Positions 1 to 8,744 of a stretch of 64,000 nucleotides of DNA are shown piece by piece (position 1 is the first letter of the stretch; each line of letters starts with the position of its first letter). The position numbers were made by a program, and so were the translations under genes. Source of the stretch: Coprinellus micaceus (Eukaryota; Basidiomycota; Agaricomycetes; Agaricales; Psathyrellaceae); contig OX596343.1 of assembly GCA_951394405.1 (NCBI GenBank), forward strand, positions 1,922,001 to 1,986,000. Reading direction: 5' to 3'. The notes under the pieces were generated by a model. The model was not told the DNA's origin and made no database searches. It saw only the letters and a program-made list of their open reading frames with translations.

Positions 1-275
1 TATCATTCTCAGATTAAACAGGTCAGTCGCTTGTTCTGTGGGCGGAAAAATATTTCATAGGCATGGTTGGCATGAGGTGGACATACAGGCAAAGATCCAC
101 ACCGACCACCCTATTGGTATGTTGCCTGCGCCGGTGCCAATGGCTGCAGAGGTACGGTTCGGTATTAATACCACCTGCCGTCGACCCATACCACATGTTC
201 TCCCATGAATTCTCTACCTTCAGCCAGGCCACTTTACCAATAACTAAGTTGTTTTGCTGAGACTGACGGGAGCAT

Positions 276-497
276 ATGGTCATGGGGGAGTTAATGAAGG
301 TTCTCCGCCAGCTCACCGAGCTGGTCGATAACCATGCCTCCCTCAATTAGCCTGAAACAGGGTATCTGAACAAGGAGCTTGCCGATTGGTTTGTGACGAC
401 AAGGGAAGATGTTGAGCAGTGGGGTGTGCATGAGCATCAGAAAATGGAGAATTGGTCCGAAACAAAGGAAAGACACCACCAGCAGGGTCTCAGGTAG
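276..497 (+). pseudogene. Small helical gene relic with in-frame TAG
   Basis: From the ATG at 276 the frame reads 24 residues (helical segment MKVLRQLTELVDNHASLN), meets TAG at 348-350, then stays open in the same frame for 48 more residues (PETGYLNKELADWFV and onward, rich in E, K, Q and W) to TAG at 495-497. Both halves look coding and heptad-like. A single CAG-to-TAG change would explain the break (SLN-Q-PET). It resembles in style the small coiled-coil genes further right, but I do not recognise the family. An intron could continue it past 490. Function unknown. Confidence 0.4.
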
Positions 498-899
498 AGT
501 CTCCAATCTAGTTGTTTTGACAGATGTATCTATCGGATGTACATCACACGCATGTGTGCTTGTCAATCATGACACACATGGAGGCTTACCCATTCGCCTT
601 CTGAAAGAACATGAACCCAAGTGTAGTCGGGGGTATCCCAAATTCCGCATCGGGCCTCACCTAGATTTCCTTGATATATCACTATCCCACCACTGTGGGG
701 TATTTCCAATAATTTCATAGAACTGTCAAACGAGCTGGTGTTCGGGAAGCCTTGAGGACGGCCCGTATTTGTCCCACAGCCATCACGATGAGGCCAGACC
801 CCGAACCAAGTTTGGCATATTGTTTCCATCCACAGGGCCAATGCTGGGATCATAAATGCAAGGAGGCCCGCCAAGCTTGTCGCCAATAACAGTGCAACT
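498..899. other. No supportable gene
   Basis: A minus-strand frame across 563-961 has a hydrophobic stretch, but it overlaps the start of the coiled-coil gene at 900 and has no recognisable features. I see no clear exon here. Confidence 0.4.
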
Positions 900-983
900 A
901 TGTCGCAGACCCCATCTTCGTCTATGCCGTGTCCCTCTCCCGACTCGAGCGCATGCTCCACCAGCTCTCATTCCACCGATAGC

Positions 984-3882
984 CACCTAGGTCACCCCAG
1001 CTGGCCGGCTCTAAGCCGGACCCAGCTTGGCAGGCAGCTGGGCTGGGCTGGGCCGGCTGGCGTTAGTGATGGTCACGGGTAACCCACGGGTAGCGGCGCA
1101 GCGACCCGTACCCGTACCCGTGGGAACCCTGACCCGCAACCCGGCGGGTTTCCCGCGTCGAACGAGCCCAAGAACACCCAAAACGGATCAGAAATGGTGG
1201 AGATATGAGTGATTTATTCAATTCACTCATAACCCGCCGAGCTTTTGTCCGTTTTGGATGTTCTTGAGCTCGTTTTAAACGCCACGGGTATGCGGACGTC
1301 TACCCGTACCCGTACCCGCGCATACCCGTCCCGCAAACCCGGCGGGTTTCCAATACCCTTGACCATCACTAGCTGGCGTCCGGCTCAGCTAAAAACGCGT
1401 CAGCTCAGCTGTGGGCTGGCGCATATCCAGCTGAGCTGAGCTATTCCCAGCTAAGCTGAGAGTCGTCCAGCTGATGCGAGGAGCTGAGCTTCTTGCACAG
1501 CCGGGCTCAGCTCGAGCGTGTGAAGCTCAGCTGTGGTACGAGTTTCCCGTATGGTACCAGGCTATCAAGCTGAGCTCAGCTCGGGTGTTACAGTCACATT
1601 GTGACAGATGTGTGACACAACAAACAAAGACAAACATGACAAACAAACAAGTGATGATGTCATACATACACAAATAGATATGATGTCATGTAGATCGTGA
1701 TGTCATACATGCCACACTGTCAATGATGTCATGCAGATCTGAGATCGGAAATGACACTCATTTAGATAAGACTATTCAAAATTGCATGCCTGATATCAGA
1801 GTCAATTCTTGGCCGATAAGGATGATTTTGGTATCGTTAGAAAGCCCTTGTCAATCTCTATTTGGGGGTGTTTGTTGCGAGGTCAACTTTGGCTCCCATA
1901 GATGCCAAATGGCGGATTTCAAAATTACAGACTTGGCAAGTGCACTGTTTAGGTTTTTTTGGCACACAATGTGATGTGTGAACAGGAGGGCATGTACTAC
2001 CACATGAATACATGTAACACACTGGGCCTCAGGAGTATTTGGATAATTAGAAGACAGGTTTTGGCAGTAGAGGCAAGTGGACACATGCAATGTGATCACC
2101 CTGCCACCTGCTACCACCCATAAATCACACAAGAGCACACCCATAAATTTCCCTGACCCCATAGGATGGTATGTGAAGACCAGTACCAGCATGTGATGAT
2201 CCCTTACACACTGGGGTTCAGATGTATTTGGGTTATTAGCGAACAGGCTTTGACATTCAGGGCTGGCAAACACATGCAGTGTAATCACCCAGCTATTCTC
2301 TATCACCAATAAATCACACAAGAACCCCTCATCAAATTTGCCTGACCTTATACAGTGGTGTGGATGGCGCATGCATGCTTGTTCTTTTACATGGGCTTTT
2401 GAACAGATACTTTTGGATGACCCAAAGGCTATTGGGACAGTGATCTCACATGGTACAATCCACAGCTCCAAGCACCAGACTAGCACCATCCATTGCCATC
2501 AGGTCTCAAGCAAGTTGTGCAAAAACCGACATATTGTGGGTTTGGGGCGCCCATAATGGTTCCCACGCTTTATGGTTTGGTTCATTTGGAGGAGGTCATC
2601 CGCGAATGCAAATCTCAAAAGACACCTAAGCAAACAGACCACCCATTACTAAGATATTGACCAAACCGCCCATTTGGTACCAGTTGTAACCCAAGTGCAA
2701 AGTTGTTCAGCACAACTGCTCCAAGTCAGCACTGTTCCTCCTATATCTTGGGCATGTGTGGTCCGTTTCCTTGCCGGTCTTTTGTATCCTGCATCGTTTT
2801 TGAATCTAAATTTTATGTGCATAGTGTTTTGTCTTCCCACGGTCTCTAACGCACTGAACGCACATGCATATGGCTGTTGCTCATCATTTTGGCACTTTGA
2901 GCTGAATTCAGCAGGACTGGTATGGATTTAAGATGGGGGAGATGATGCAAGAGGTAGTGTAGGAGACACGTAACACTTCTCAATATGTAGTGTGTCATTC
3001 AAAGCTTTATGGGGCCATGAAATGACCTTCGCACATGCAGATCACCAGGTTTTTACAGTTTTCAGTTGTTTTACAAAGATCAGGTATAGATAAAATGGGT
3101 ATGAGGGCTATAGTGGAGGCCCTGCACCACTCCCATTCCACCAATACAACAAACATGCATTAGACAGCAGGCATTGAGATGGAAACAGGGCTCGCAAGCG
3201 CCCAAATCATGAGAAATAGACCAAAGTGCTGATTTTTAACAGTTGGATTGATGGTATTCAAGCGAGGTCACATACATTTAAAAGCCCCGAATGAGGGCTT
3301 TCGAAGGATACCAAAATCGTCCTTATCGGCCAAGAACTGAATGTGATCGGGCTCATCGCAATCTGTTCATTTCTTATCTAAATGAGTGTGACATCATCCT
3401 ATGCCTGAAAATCATGACCCCATTGATAGATCTTATCAGTATGACATCACATTTATTTTTAGCTTACATGATGTCATAATCAAATTTGGCGAGGTGTGAC
3501 ATGGGTGTGACAAACAAATACAAACATACACAAAGCGTGACAGGAGCGTGACAGGAGCTCAGCTTCACAGCTCAGCTAGGCAGAACTAGCTGAGCCGCCT
3601 AAGCTCAGCTGGGGCTAAAAAAAAGGAATTGGAAATAATTACAAGTGCGGAGCTGGGCTACCCCCAGCCCGAGCTGAGGGTGACCCAGCTCTCCCCAGCT
3701 GGCTCAGCTCAGCTTGTGTGGCAGCTCAGCCCACTGTCAATGAGCTCCACACCCAGCTCAGCTAAAATAGCTGAGCCGGACGCCAGCCGGCCCAGCCCAG
3801 CCCAGCTGCCTGCCAAGCTGGCCGGCTCTAAGCCGGGGAGCTGGGGCCAGCTGGGTCCGGCTTAGAGCCGGCCAGCTGGGTG
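984..3882. mobile_element. Long-TIR non-autonomous DNA transposon, copy 1
   Basis: The left end is CACCTAGGTCACCCCAGCTG and the right end, read in reverse complement, is CACCCAGCTGGCCGG. The ends continue into long inverted repeats built from AGCTGAGCTG-type words and TAAGCCGG palindromes. The 8-bp target duplication CCGATAGC lies at 976-983 and 3883-3890. Inside are inverted TGTGACA/TGATGTCAT-rich subterminal zones and an imperfect direct duplication of about 150 bp (units near 2025 and 2208). No transposase frame exists. It is a diverged relative of the copies at 23195 and 40166. A 308-bp MITE is nested at 1064. The right end lacks the outer ten or so bases present on the left. Eight-base duplications fit hAT, P or Zisupton/KDZ transposases. 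Confidence 0.88.
1064..1371. mobile_element. 308-bp hAT-type MITE nested in copy 1
   Basis: Perfect 12-bp terminal inverted repeats TAGTGATGGTCA (1064-1075) and TGACCATCACTA (1360-1371) are flanked by the exact 8-bp duplication GCTGGCGT (1056-1063 and 1372-1379). Repeated ACCCGTACCCG words lie inside each end. The TAGNG terminus with an 8-bp duplication is typical of hAT elements. It has no coding capacity. It sits inside the left inverted repeat of the larger element, so it arrived later. Confidence 0.88.
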
Positions 3883-4238
3883 CCGATAGCAGGCCTTCCT
3901 CTCTGTGTCAATGCGGCTCTCAAGATATTATCCAGTACCAAGCTGATCGCATCGCCACGCTCGACAGCATTTGCCAGAAGGTCATCAGGGAGAAGGCAAA
4001 ATTGGCTAGCAGGAAGGAGGAATATAAATCGAGCTGGGATTTCGTTGAAGGTGAAATTGCAAGGCTTCTGGACGAGCGGATGGACTTTACCCACCGTTTT
4101 GATCAGTGGGCTACGAGCATTCACACCACGCTCCAGGAGATGAGCACCATGCAGGTTGGCTCTAACCAAGGGTCGGCTTCCCGTTCCTCCACCATACTCC
4201 CAGACTATTCCATTCGCCCATACCCTGGTCTCTCTTAG

Positions 4239-4909
4239 GAAGCAGTGTTCCTTCTGAAACATGTTCTTGTACAATGATTGTTTCCAACATATCTTTGGAG
4301 TGTGTGGTCTGTTTCCTTAGCTGTTTATTTGTAATCCAACGCAAATTACATCCTGTTTCCAAATCCAAAAATAGTTAGGTGTGAGAATGTTCACAGCCAC
4401 CCAAAAATGCCAAACATTGATATTTGGTCCATTTTATTTGTAACATGCACATATTGTTTGGGTTAGGTGGTTGAGGCTATATACTCCTGTTGTTATATGC
4501 AAAAGCATGTTCTGAATCCATTCTGTAGACTTGAAAATGCCTGATATTAACTGGAGCACTGCAGGCTGCTTGTTGCAGAATAAGAGCAAATCCATATATT
4601 TTGGTGTTTTCAAAGTTAGCAATGGACAAAGAGCAACATACAGACCATGTATGGAGGGTGGAAGCTAAAGCCTTTCTAATAGAACTCAAATGATAATTAT
4701 TGGACAAGAATTCACAGAGATATATAGCAAACAATCCAAACAGGGATGGTGTCATAGTGTTAGTAGACTGTTCCACATGTGGAAGACAGTTGTGCTTAAA
4801 CATGTTTTGGGGCTTATTAGCTTACAGAACATGTAAGCAGACGCATTATATGCATAGCTGCACCCATTCAGAAGCTGCTACTATTGCTGGATATGGGTGG
4901 AACATAAGC
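4239..4909. other. AT-rich intergenic DNA, no supportable gene
   Basis: Only short frames without recognisable features. Composition is more AT-rich than the flanking coiled-coil exons, and it may be decayed repeat sequence. Confidence 0.4.
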
Positions 4910-5057
4910 TGTACAAGGGTGGAATGGAAGGTGGAATGTGGTGGAACGGAAGGTGGAATATGGAACAGATTTGGATCCCAATGGGGAATTGGAATGGATA
5001 TTTGGAACAGAAAGGTGGAATAGTGGACCAGAAAATGGAATAGTGGAAGGGGGAACA
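4910..5057. repeat. Degenerate GGTGGAAT-type repeat
   Basis: The words GGTGGAAT, GGAATGGAA and TGGAACAG recur irregularly through this stretch and lead directly into the partial MITE copy at 5058-5139. It may be the interior of a longer element of which the 91-bp palindrome at 32787 is the short form. Confidence 0.45.
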
Positions 5058-5139
5058 TGAGTGGAATGACCCCCTTAAGGCCCCATTGGAACACTAAATT
5101 AATAGGCCTTCAAGGGGGTCGTTCCATAGTGACTGAGAT
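5058..5139 (-). mobile_element. Partial copy of the 91-bp palindromic MITE
   Basis: GGAATGACCCCCTTAAGGCC near 5062 through GTTCCATAGTGACTGAGAT at 5121-5139 matches most of the element at 32787-32877. One end is complete; the other has diverged or joins the GGTGGAAT repeat on its left. No clear target duplication is visible. Confidence 0.65.
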
Positions 5140-5527
5140 GATTGCAACATGCAATCACGTTCCCGTTCTCGACCAGCAGAACAAGTGCATTTGGGAACTC
5201 ACAGAGTCGGTTTGGGCCCTTCAGCTAAAACTTGAAATTGCAACAGACCAAAACAAAACGCTCTCAGAGAAACTGGAGAATTTCGAAAAACTGCACCTCC
5301 AGTACGCCGACAACAATGCACGACAGGCCGCAAGAACCGAGGTACTGTCGGTCGAACTCAAAGATGCACGCGAAAGAGAACTGGCCCAAGAACTGGGACG
5401 CCATGGTGGCGGAGCAAATTCAGTGCATCGATGAGATGATTAATGGAAACAGGGTGGTTATGGAGAAACTGAAGGATCAGAACGCCTGCCTGAGCTGTAA
5501 TGCAGGTACGCACATGTTCCGATACTG
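5140..5527 (+). pseudogene. Frameshifted coiled-coil gene fragment
   Basis: One frame to about 5375 encodes a strongly predicted coiled coil (NKTLSEKLENFEKLHLQY, then SVELKDARERELAQEL). It then degrades into a Gly-rich tail, while the next frame continues convincingly (NWDAMVAEQIQCIDEMINGN, VVMEKLKDQNACLSCNA) up to a possible splice donor GTACGC at about 5506. The left side abuts a MITE remnant and no clean start codon exists apart from one inside that remnant. I read this as a coiled-coil gene with lost 5' end and one frameshift. An unrecognised intron is the alternative. Function unknown. Confidence 0.5.
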
Positions 5528-5540
5528 AACGTTTGCTCAT

Positions 5541-6003
5541 GGGACATCATCCATAGCTGTTTCAACCTTGTTGTAGAGTATTTCATATTCCCTGCGCAAC
5601 AGGGTTGAGCAGGGGATTCCGCATCTGTTTCAGGTGTTAGTTGGTGTGTGCGCTTTGTCGGACGAAACTCGGTCGTAAATGTACAAAGTTATTTGGGCTG
5701 GACCTTCTATCGGGTTGTAATCGGGATGTTAGCCTGGTGGAATTCATGAAGTTGACAAGGTGATGTTGATTCGGCCACACTATAACACCCGGGTGCCATC
5801 AACCCATGCCCAACCTGGGCCAACATCACACCCAGTTTGATGGCAGACCTGGGCCCAGCTGAGCTCCATCTGATGACCAAAGCAGATGGCCCAGGTGGGC
5901 TTGAATTCCATATAGGGAAATCCACCAATACTCCACGCCCTGCTGTTAGCGGAGCTCGGACAATGTGCCGGTTGGGTGTCACGGGAATGTAAACGAGGAG
6001 GCG
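5541..6003. other. No supportable gene; short repeat-like segment
   Basis: Around 5790-5910 the words CCTGGGCC and GATGGC recur in opposite orientations (CAACCTGGGCCAACATCA, GATGGCCCAGGTGGG). Similar words appear near 31070-31140. It may be a small palindromic repeat family, but I cannot define ends or target duplications. Confidence 0.3.
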
Positions 6004-6660
6004 TCAGGCCCGCATTGCGGGAATGGGGTCTGATTGTGGCAGCGGCGGAATACAGCGGATAGGAACGGAGAGTCGAGGCATTGGTAAAAATATACATATA
6101 ACAACCCGGAACTGCGCACGGAAAGCGCGGGAGCTACATCGACATGAGCTACAGAAGCCACCATGGCAAGGCAGTACAGGTGGTATCGCTAGCAGAAGTG
6201 AGAACGTGTCTAACGAGAAGCCTGCAACGGTGGTCAACGACCAGATAACAGAGGGACGAGGCACACGCACATCTTTGAGGGACACCCTGATGGCTGCCAC
6301 AGAGGCACTGAGTTCGGCGAGGGCACGTGTATTCTCCCTCTCGGATTCCTCCAAGCGGTTCACCCGCCGTTGCAGCTCTTCCGACTCCCCCTGCAATGCC
6401 ACCATGCTGGCGGCTTGAATAATGTATGAATCGACAAAGGCCCTCTGACTGAGGAGCAGACCGTCGATATTGCATTGAAGGTCGAACAGCTTCACGCGCG
6501 TGGTTTCGCAAAAGGGGAAGACAAAAGTGTCCATTTGGTGGTCGATGTGCGCGTTATGTTGCTCGAGGTTATCGCTCATTTGCCTGAGCTTGTCCAAGAC
6601 GTCAGAAACATCCTGGAGTAGCTCACAGGGGGTGGCATAGATGAGGGCGGCGGGGGGCAT
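6004..6660 (-). CDS. Small coiled-coil protein, unrecognised
   Basis: The open frame of 218 codons starts at ATG 6660 (MPPAALIYATPCELLQDV). Residues 10-135 are almost entirely helical with heptad-like spacing (DVLDKLRQMSDNLEQHNAHI, EELQRRVNRLEESERENTRA). The C-terminal third loses that character. A 45-nt GTGTGC...TTGCAG segment near codon 133 would splice out in frame, so the real C-terminus is uncertain. Upstream on the minus strand, GGATAAATACT at about 6700 is a plausible TATA-like element. It shares orientation and coiled-coil nature with the next two genes. Function unknown. Confidence 0.55.
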   Translation of the reverse strand: MPPAALIYATPCELLQDVSDVLDKLRQMSDNLEQHNAHIDHQMDTFVFPFCETTRVKLFDLQCNIDGLLLSQRAFVDSYIIQAASMVALQGESEELQRRVNRLEESERENTRALAELSASVAAIRVSLKDVRVPRPSVIWSLTTVAGFSLDTFSLLLAIPPVLPCHGGFCSSCRCSSRAFRAQFRVVICIFLPMPRLSVPIRCIPPLPQSDPIPAMRA

Positions 6661-6979
6661 AGTTAGAGTTGGAATGTGAGTATACGGAATCAGTCGTAGC
6701 AGTATTTATCCGGAAAACGGACATCGACATGCACCCCCGAGGCACCGCAGCCCTTTACACCTTTCACGCACGACCATGCGGAGTGTATCAATAGGATGTT
6801 AATATAACTATGATTACAATCAATGCGGAAAAAGGGGCATGGACTGTTTACAAACAATGGGACCGATATCCGAGAACATGGACATGGCTGCCTGACAACC
6901 CCGTGCGGAATGCGGTGGGCAAAGACAGGCGAACAGAACCCCCGTCTACGCCTCACCTGGAATGAAGCAGTCACTGGAA

Positions 6980-7402
6980 TCAGATACACACATTCACATA
7001 TTGAAGGGATTGCTCACCATTAGACCCAGCCAAACATTCAATGACTATATCCATCAGATATTTCAGGCTGTCGATGTTGTGCGACATGGCCACGATCTCG
7101 GATTCGACAGCCTCCAGCCTGTGCCTCATCAAATCCATCTCCCACTCAACGGCGTTCATGAAGGAGTGGAGCCGAGTTTGCACGACAGCCACCTCACTGA
7201 TAACGCTACGGGCGGTGGTGAGAACATCGGTTTGAGAGTCGATGTACACAGCACTGAACCGCTGCAACGACTGTGCGACGGCTTCGGATATGGCACGCTT
7301 GAGTTCCGGCAGGAGGGCCATGTCGTGGTTGTCCGTGTGGAGAGACAGGGGCTTAGGTATCGAAGGCGGGGTAGGGAAAGACATCTGAGGTATGGTCACC
7401 AC
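6980..7402 (-). CDS. Small coiled-coil protein, unrecognised
   Basis: The frame of 140 codons starts at ATG 7402. A Pro-rich N-terminus of about 22 residues (MSFPTPPSIPKPLSL) is followed by helices with heptad spacing (LLPELKRAISEAVAQSLQRF, then MDLMRHRLEAVESEIVAMS). The last 12-15 residues after ECLAG may be intronic, since GTCTAATGG follows. A TATTTATA box lies about 40 bp upstream. It belongs to the same minus-strand series as the genes at 6004 and 7703. No domain recognised. Confidence 0.55.
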   Translation of the reverse strand: MVTIPQMSFPTPPSIPKPLSLHTDNHDMALLPELKRAISEAVAQSLQRFSAVYIDSQTDVLTTARSVISEVAVVQTRLHSFMNAVEWEMDLMRHRLEAVESEIVAMSHNIDSLKYLMDIVIECLAGSNGEQSLQYVNVCI

Positions 7403-7702
7403 GTTGCTAAATCGATGATTAGAATGAGGCAGAACTTGTAGTATAAATATGAATCCCCCCTCTATCGCGAGGCTTCCAGTGTGGGGTTCGGCATCATGGA
7501 GCGTGATGTGATCTTCTCCGGCTCACGGACAACCACGGATAGAGTGCGGACAATGAACGTGGCCCGGACGGACAAACACAGGACCTGGTGTGACACAGCG
7601 GAATGGCAATTGCGAAGAGATGAGCAATGAGATGTTCATTTGAAATGCTGGGTATGACGAGGCTGCGAGTACATGTGTAAATACAATGAGTACGATGTGG
7701 TC

Positions 7703-8501
7703 CTATCGAGCCATTGATGCATCGGCAATCGCTTTGTTCGTACCAGCGCTAACCATCCTCTTCTCAACCGATTTGAGCTCGTCCATGAGATGTTGCACTT
7801 GGACGATCTTCCTGTGCACCATAGACAGACGCTTGACGCTATCGCGCACCTGGTTATCAATCAGGAGAACGGCGTCAGATGCGATGGAGTGCGCATCCTC
7901 GATTTTGCGGATGGTGCAGGCCGCAAGGTTGAGTGTGTTGAACGTAGGGAGATGGTATGTGATGTCGACAATCTTCCGTTGTAATTTCCAGGCAGCGATG
8001 GCTTCGATGGGTGTGAACAGGGCCACAACCTCTTCGGGTTGGAAGGGAGTCCACCAGGCGAATTCATACTTGGGTAACAAGCAGTCGGGGCCCGATGGTT
8101 GACTTGAGGTCATCTCCATGAGGAACATGAGCTCCAAGTCGTGCTCTCGCGCACGAATATCAGTGTACAGCCGTCCCGCCGGAGGGAGGTCGATGAGTAG
8201 GCCGTGGGCATTGATGCTGTAGCCCAGAATGAAAGAAAACACAGCCTTTGGGAATTGAACTGTAGAAGGTAGGCTGAGAGGGAAGAGCGGGACGTACGAG
8301 TTCATTTCCCATCCTATGCCTCCACACCTTCGTAGCAGATTCATCCGCCACCAGCACATCGATGAAACTGAGGAGAGTGGTAGAATAAGCGCGGATACGA
8401 CTGGAGCAGAAATTGACGAGTGACTGGCAGCCTTGGTGGCCGAGATCATGTAGATCTTTGATACAGGAGATGTAGGCTTCGTTAAAAATGGCGGAAGACA
8501 T
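7703..8501 (-). CDS. Helical protein of about 230 aa, two exons
   Basis: The first exon starts at ATG 8501 (MSSAIFNEAYISCIKDLHDL) and runs to about 8310. A second exon in another frame runs from about 8265 to the stop at 7703 (FPKAVFSFILGYSINAHGLL to KSVEKRMVSAG). A GTACGT...CTACAG intron of about 38 nt is the likely join, though I could not make the phase fit cleanly. The centre is mixed and the C-terminal 100 residues are helical. A TATA-like TTATATGTTATAAAGG lies about 195 bp upstream. The product resembles lineage-specific hypothetical proteins of mushrooms. Function unknown. Confidence 0.5.
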
Positions 8502-8744
8502 TAATGGGAGGGGAGAAAGGTGGAGAGCGGACAACGATGACCCAGAGTAGCCACGCCTGGGCGATGGTGACGTGCAAATCATCTTCCTATCATGGAAACC
8601 GAAAAAGGTCTGATGCCGGCGGACAACTGTTGTCTGTGCATGCTGTCGAACTCCGGCTTTCTAACTTGACACACGAATGCCAGGGTGAGGGGTTTGATCC
8701 TTTATAACATATAAACCGACTATGCCAGTGTGATAGGGTACACT

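Larger units (their letters stand above)
900..4238 (+). pseudogene. Coiled-coil gene interrupted by a 2.9-kb transposon
   Basis: The ORF starts at ATG 900 (MSQTPSSSMPCPSPDSS) and runs to 983, where element copy 1 begins. It resumes at 3891 directly after the 8-bp target duplication CCGATAGC. Joining 900-983 to 3891-4238 (432 nt, 143 residues plus stop TAG 4236-4238) gives one continuous frame with no missing base. The N-terminus is Ser/Pro-rich with Cys residues. The rest is strongly helical and charged (KVIREKAKLASRKEEYKSSW, then EGEIARLLDERMDF), a predicted coiled coil. Function unknown. As it stands the gene is broken, but precise excision would restore it. The exact frame continuity supports both the gene call and the element boundaries. 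Confidence 0.7.

Noticed and set aside
563..961. 132-codon minus-strand frame with a hydrophobic stretch
   Set aside because: It overlaps the start of the coiled-coil gene at 900, has no family resemblance, and reads like the antisense of Ser/Pro codons.
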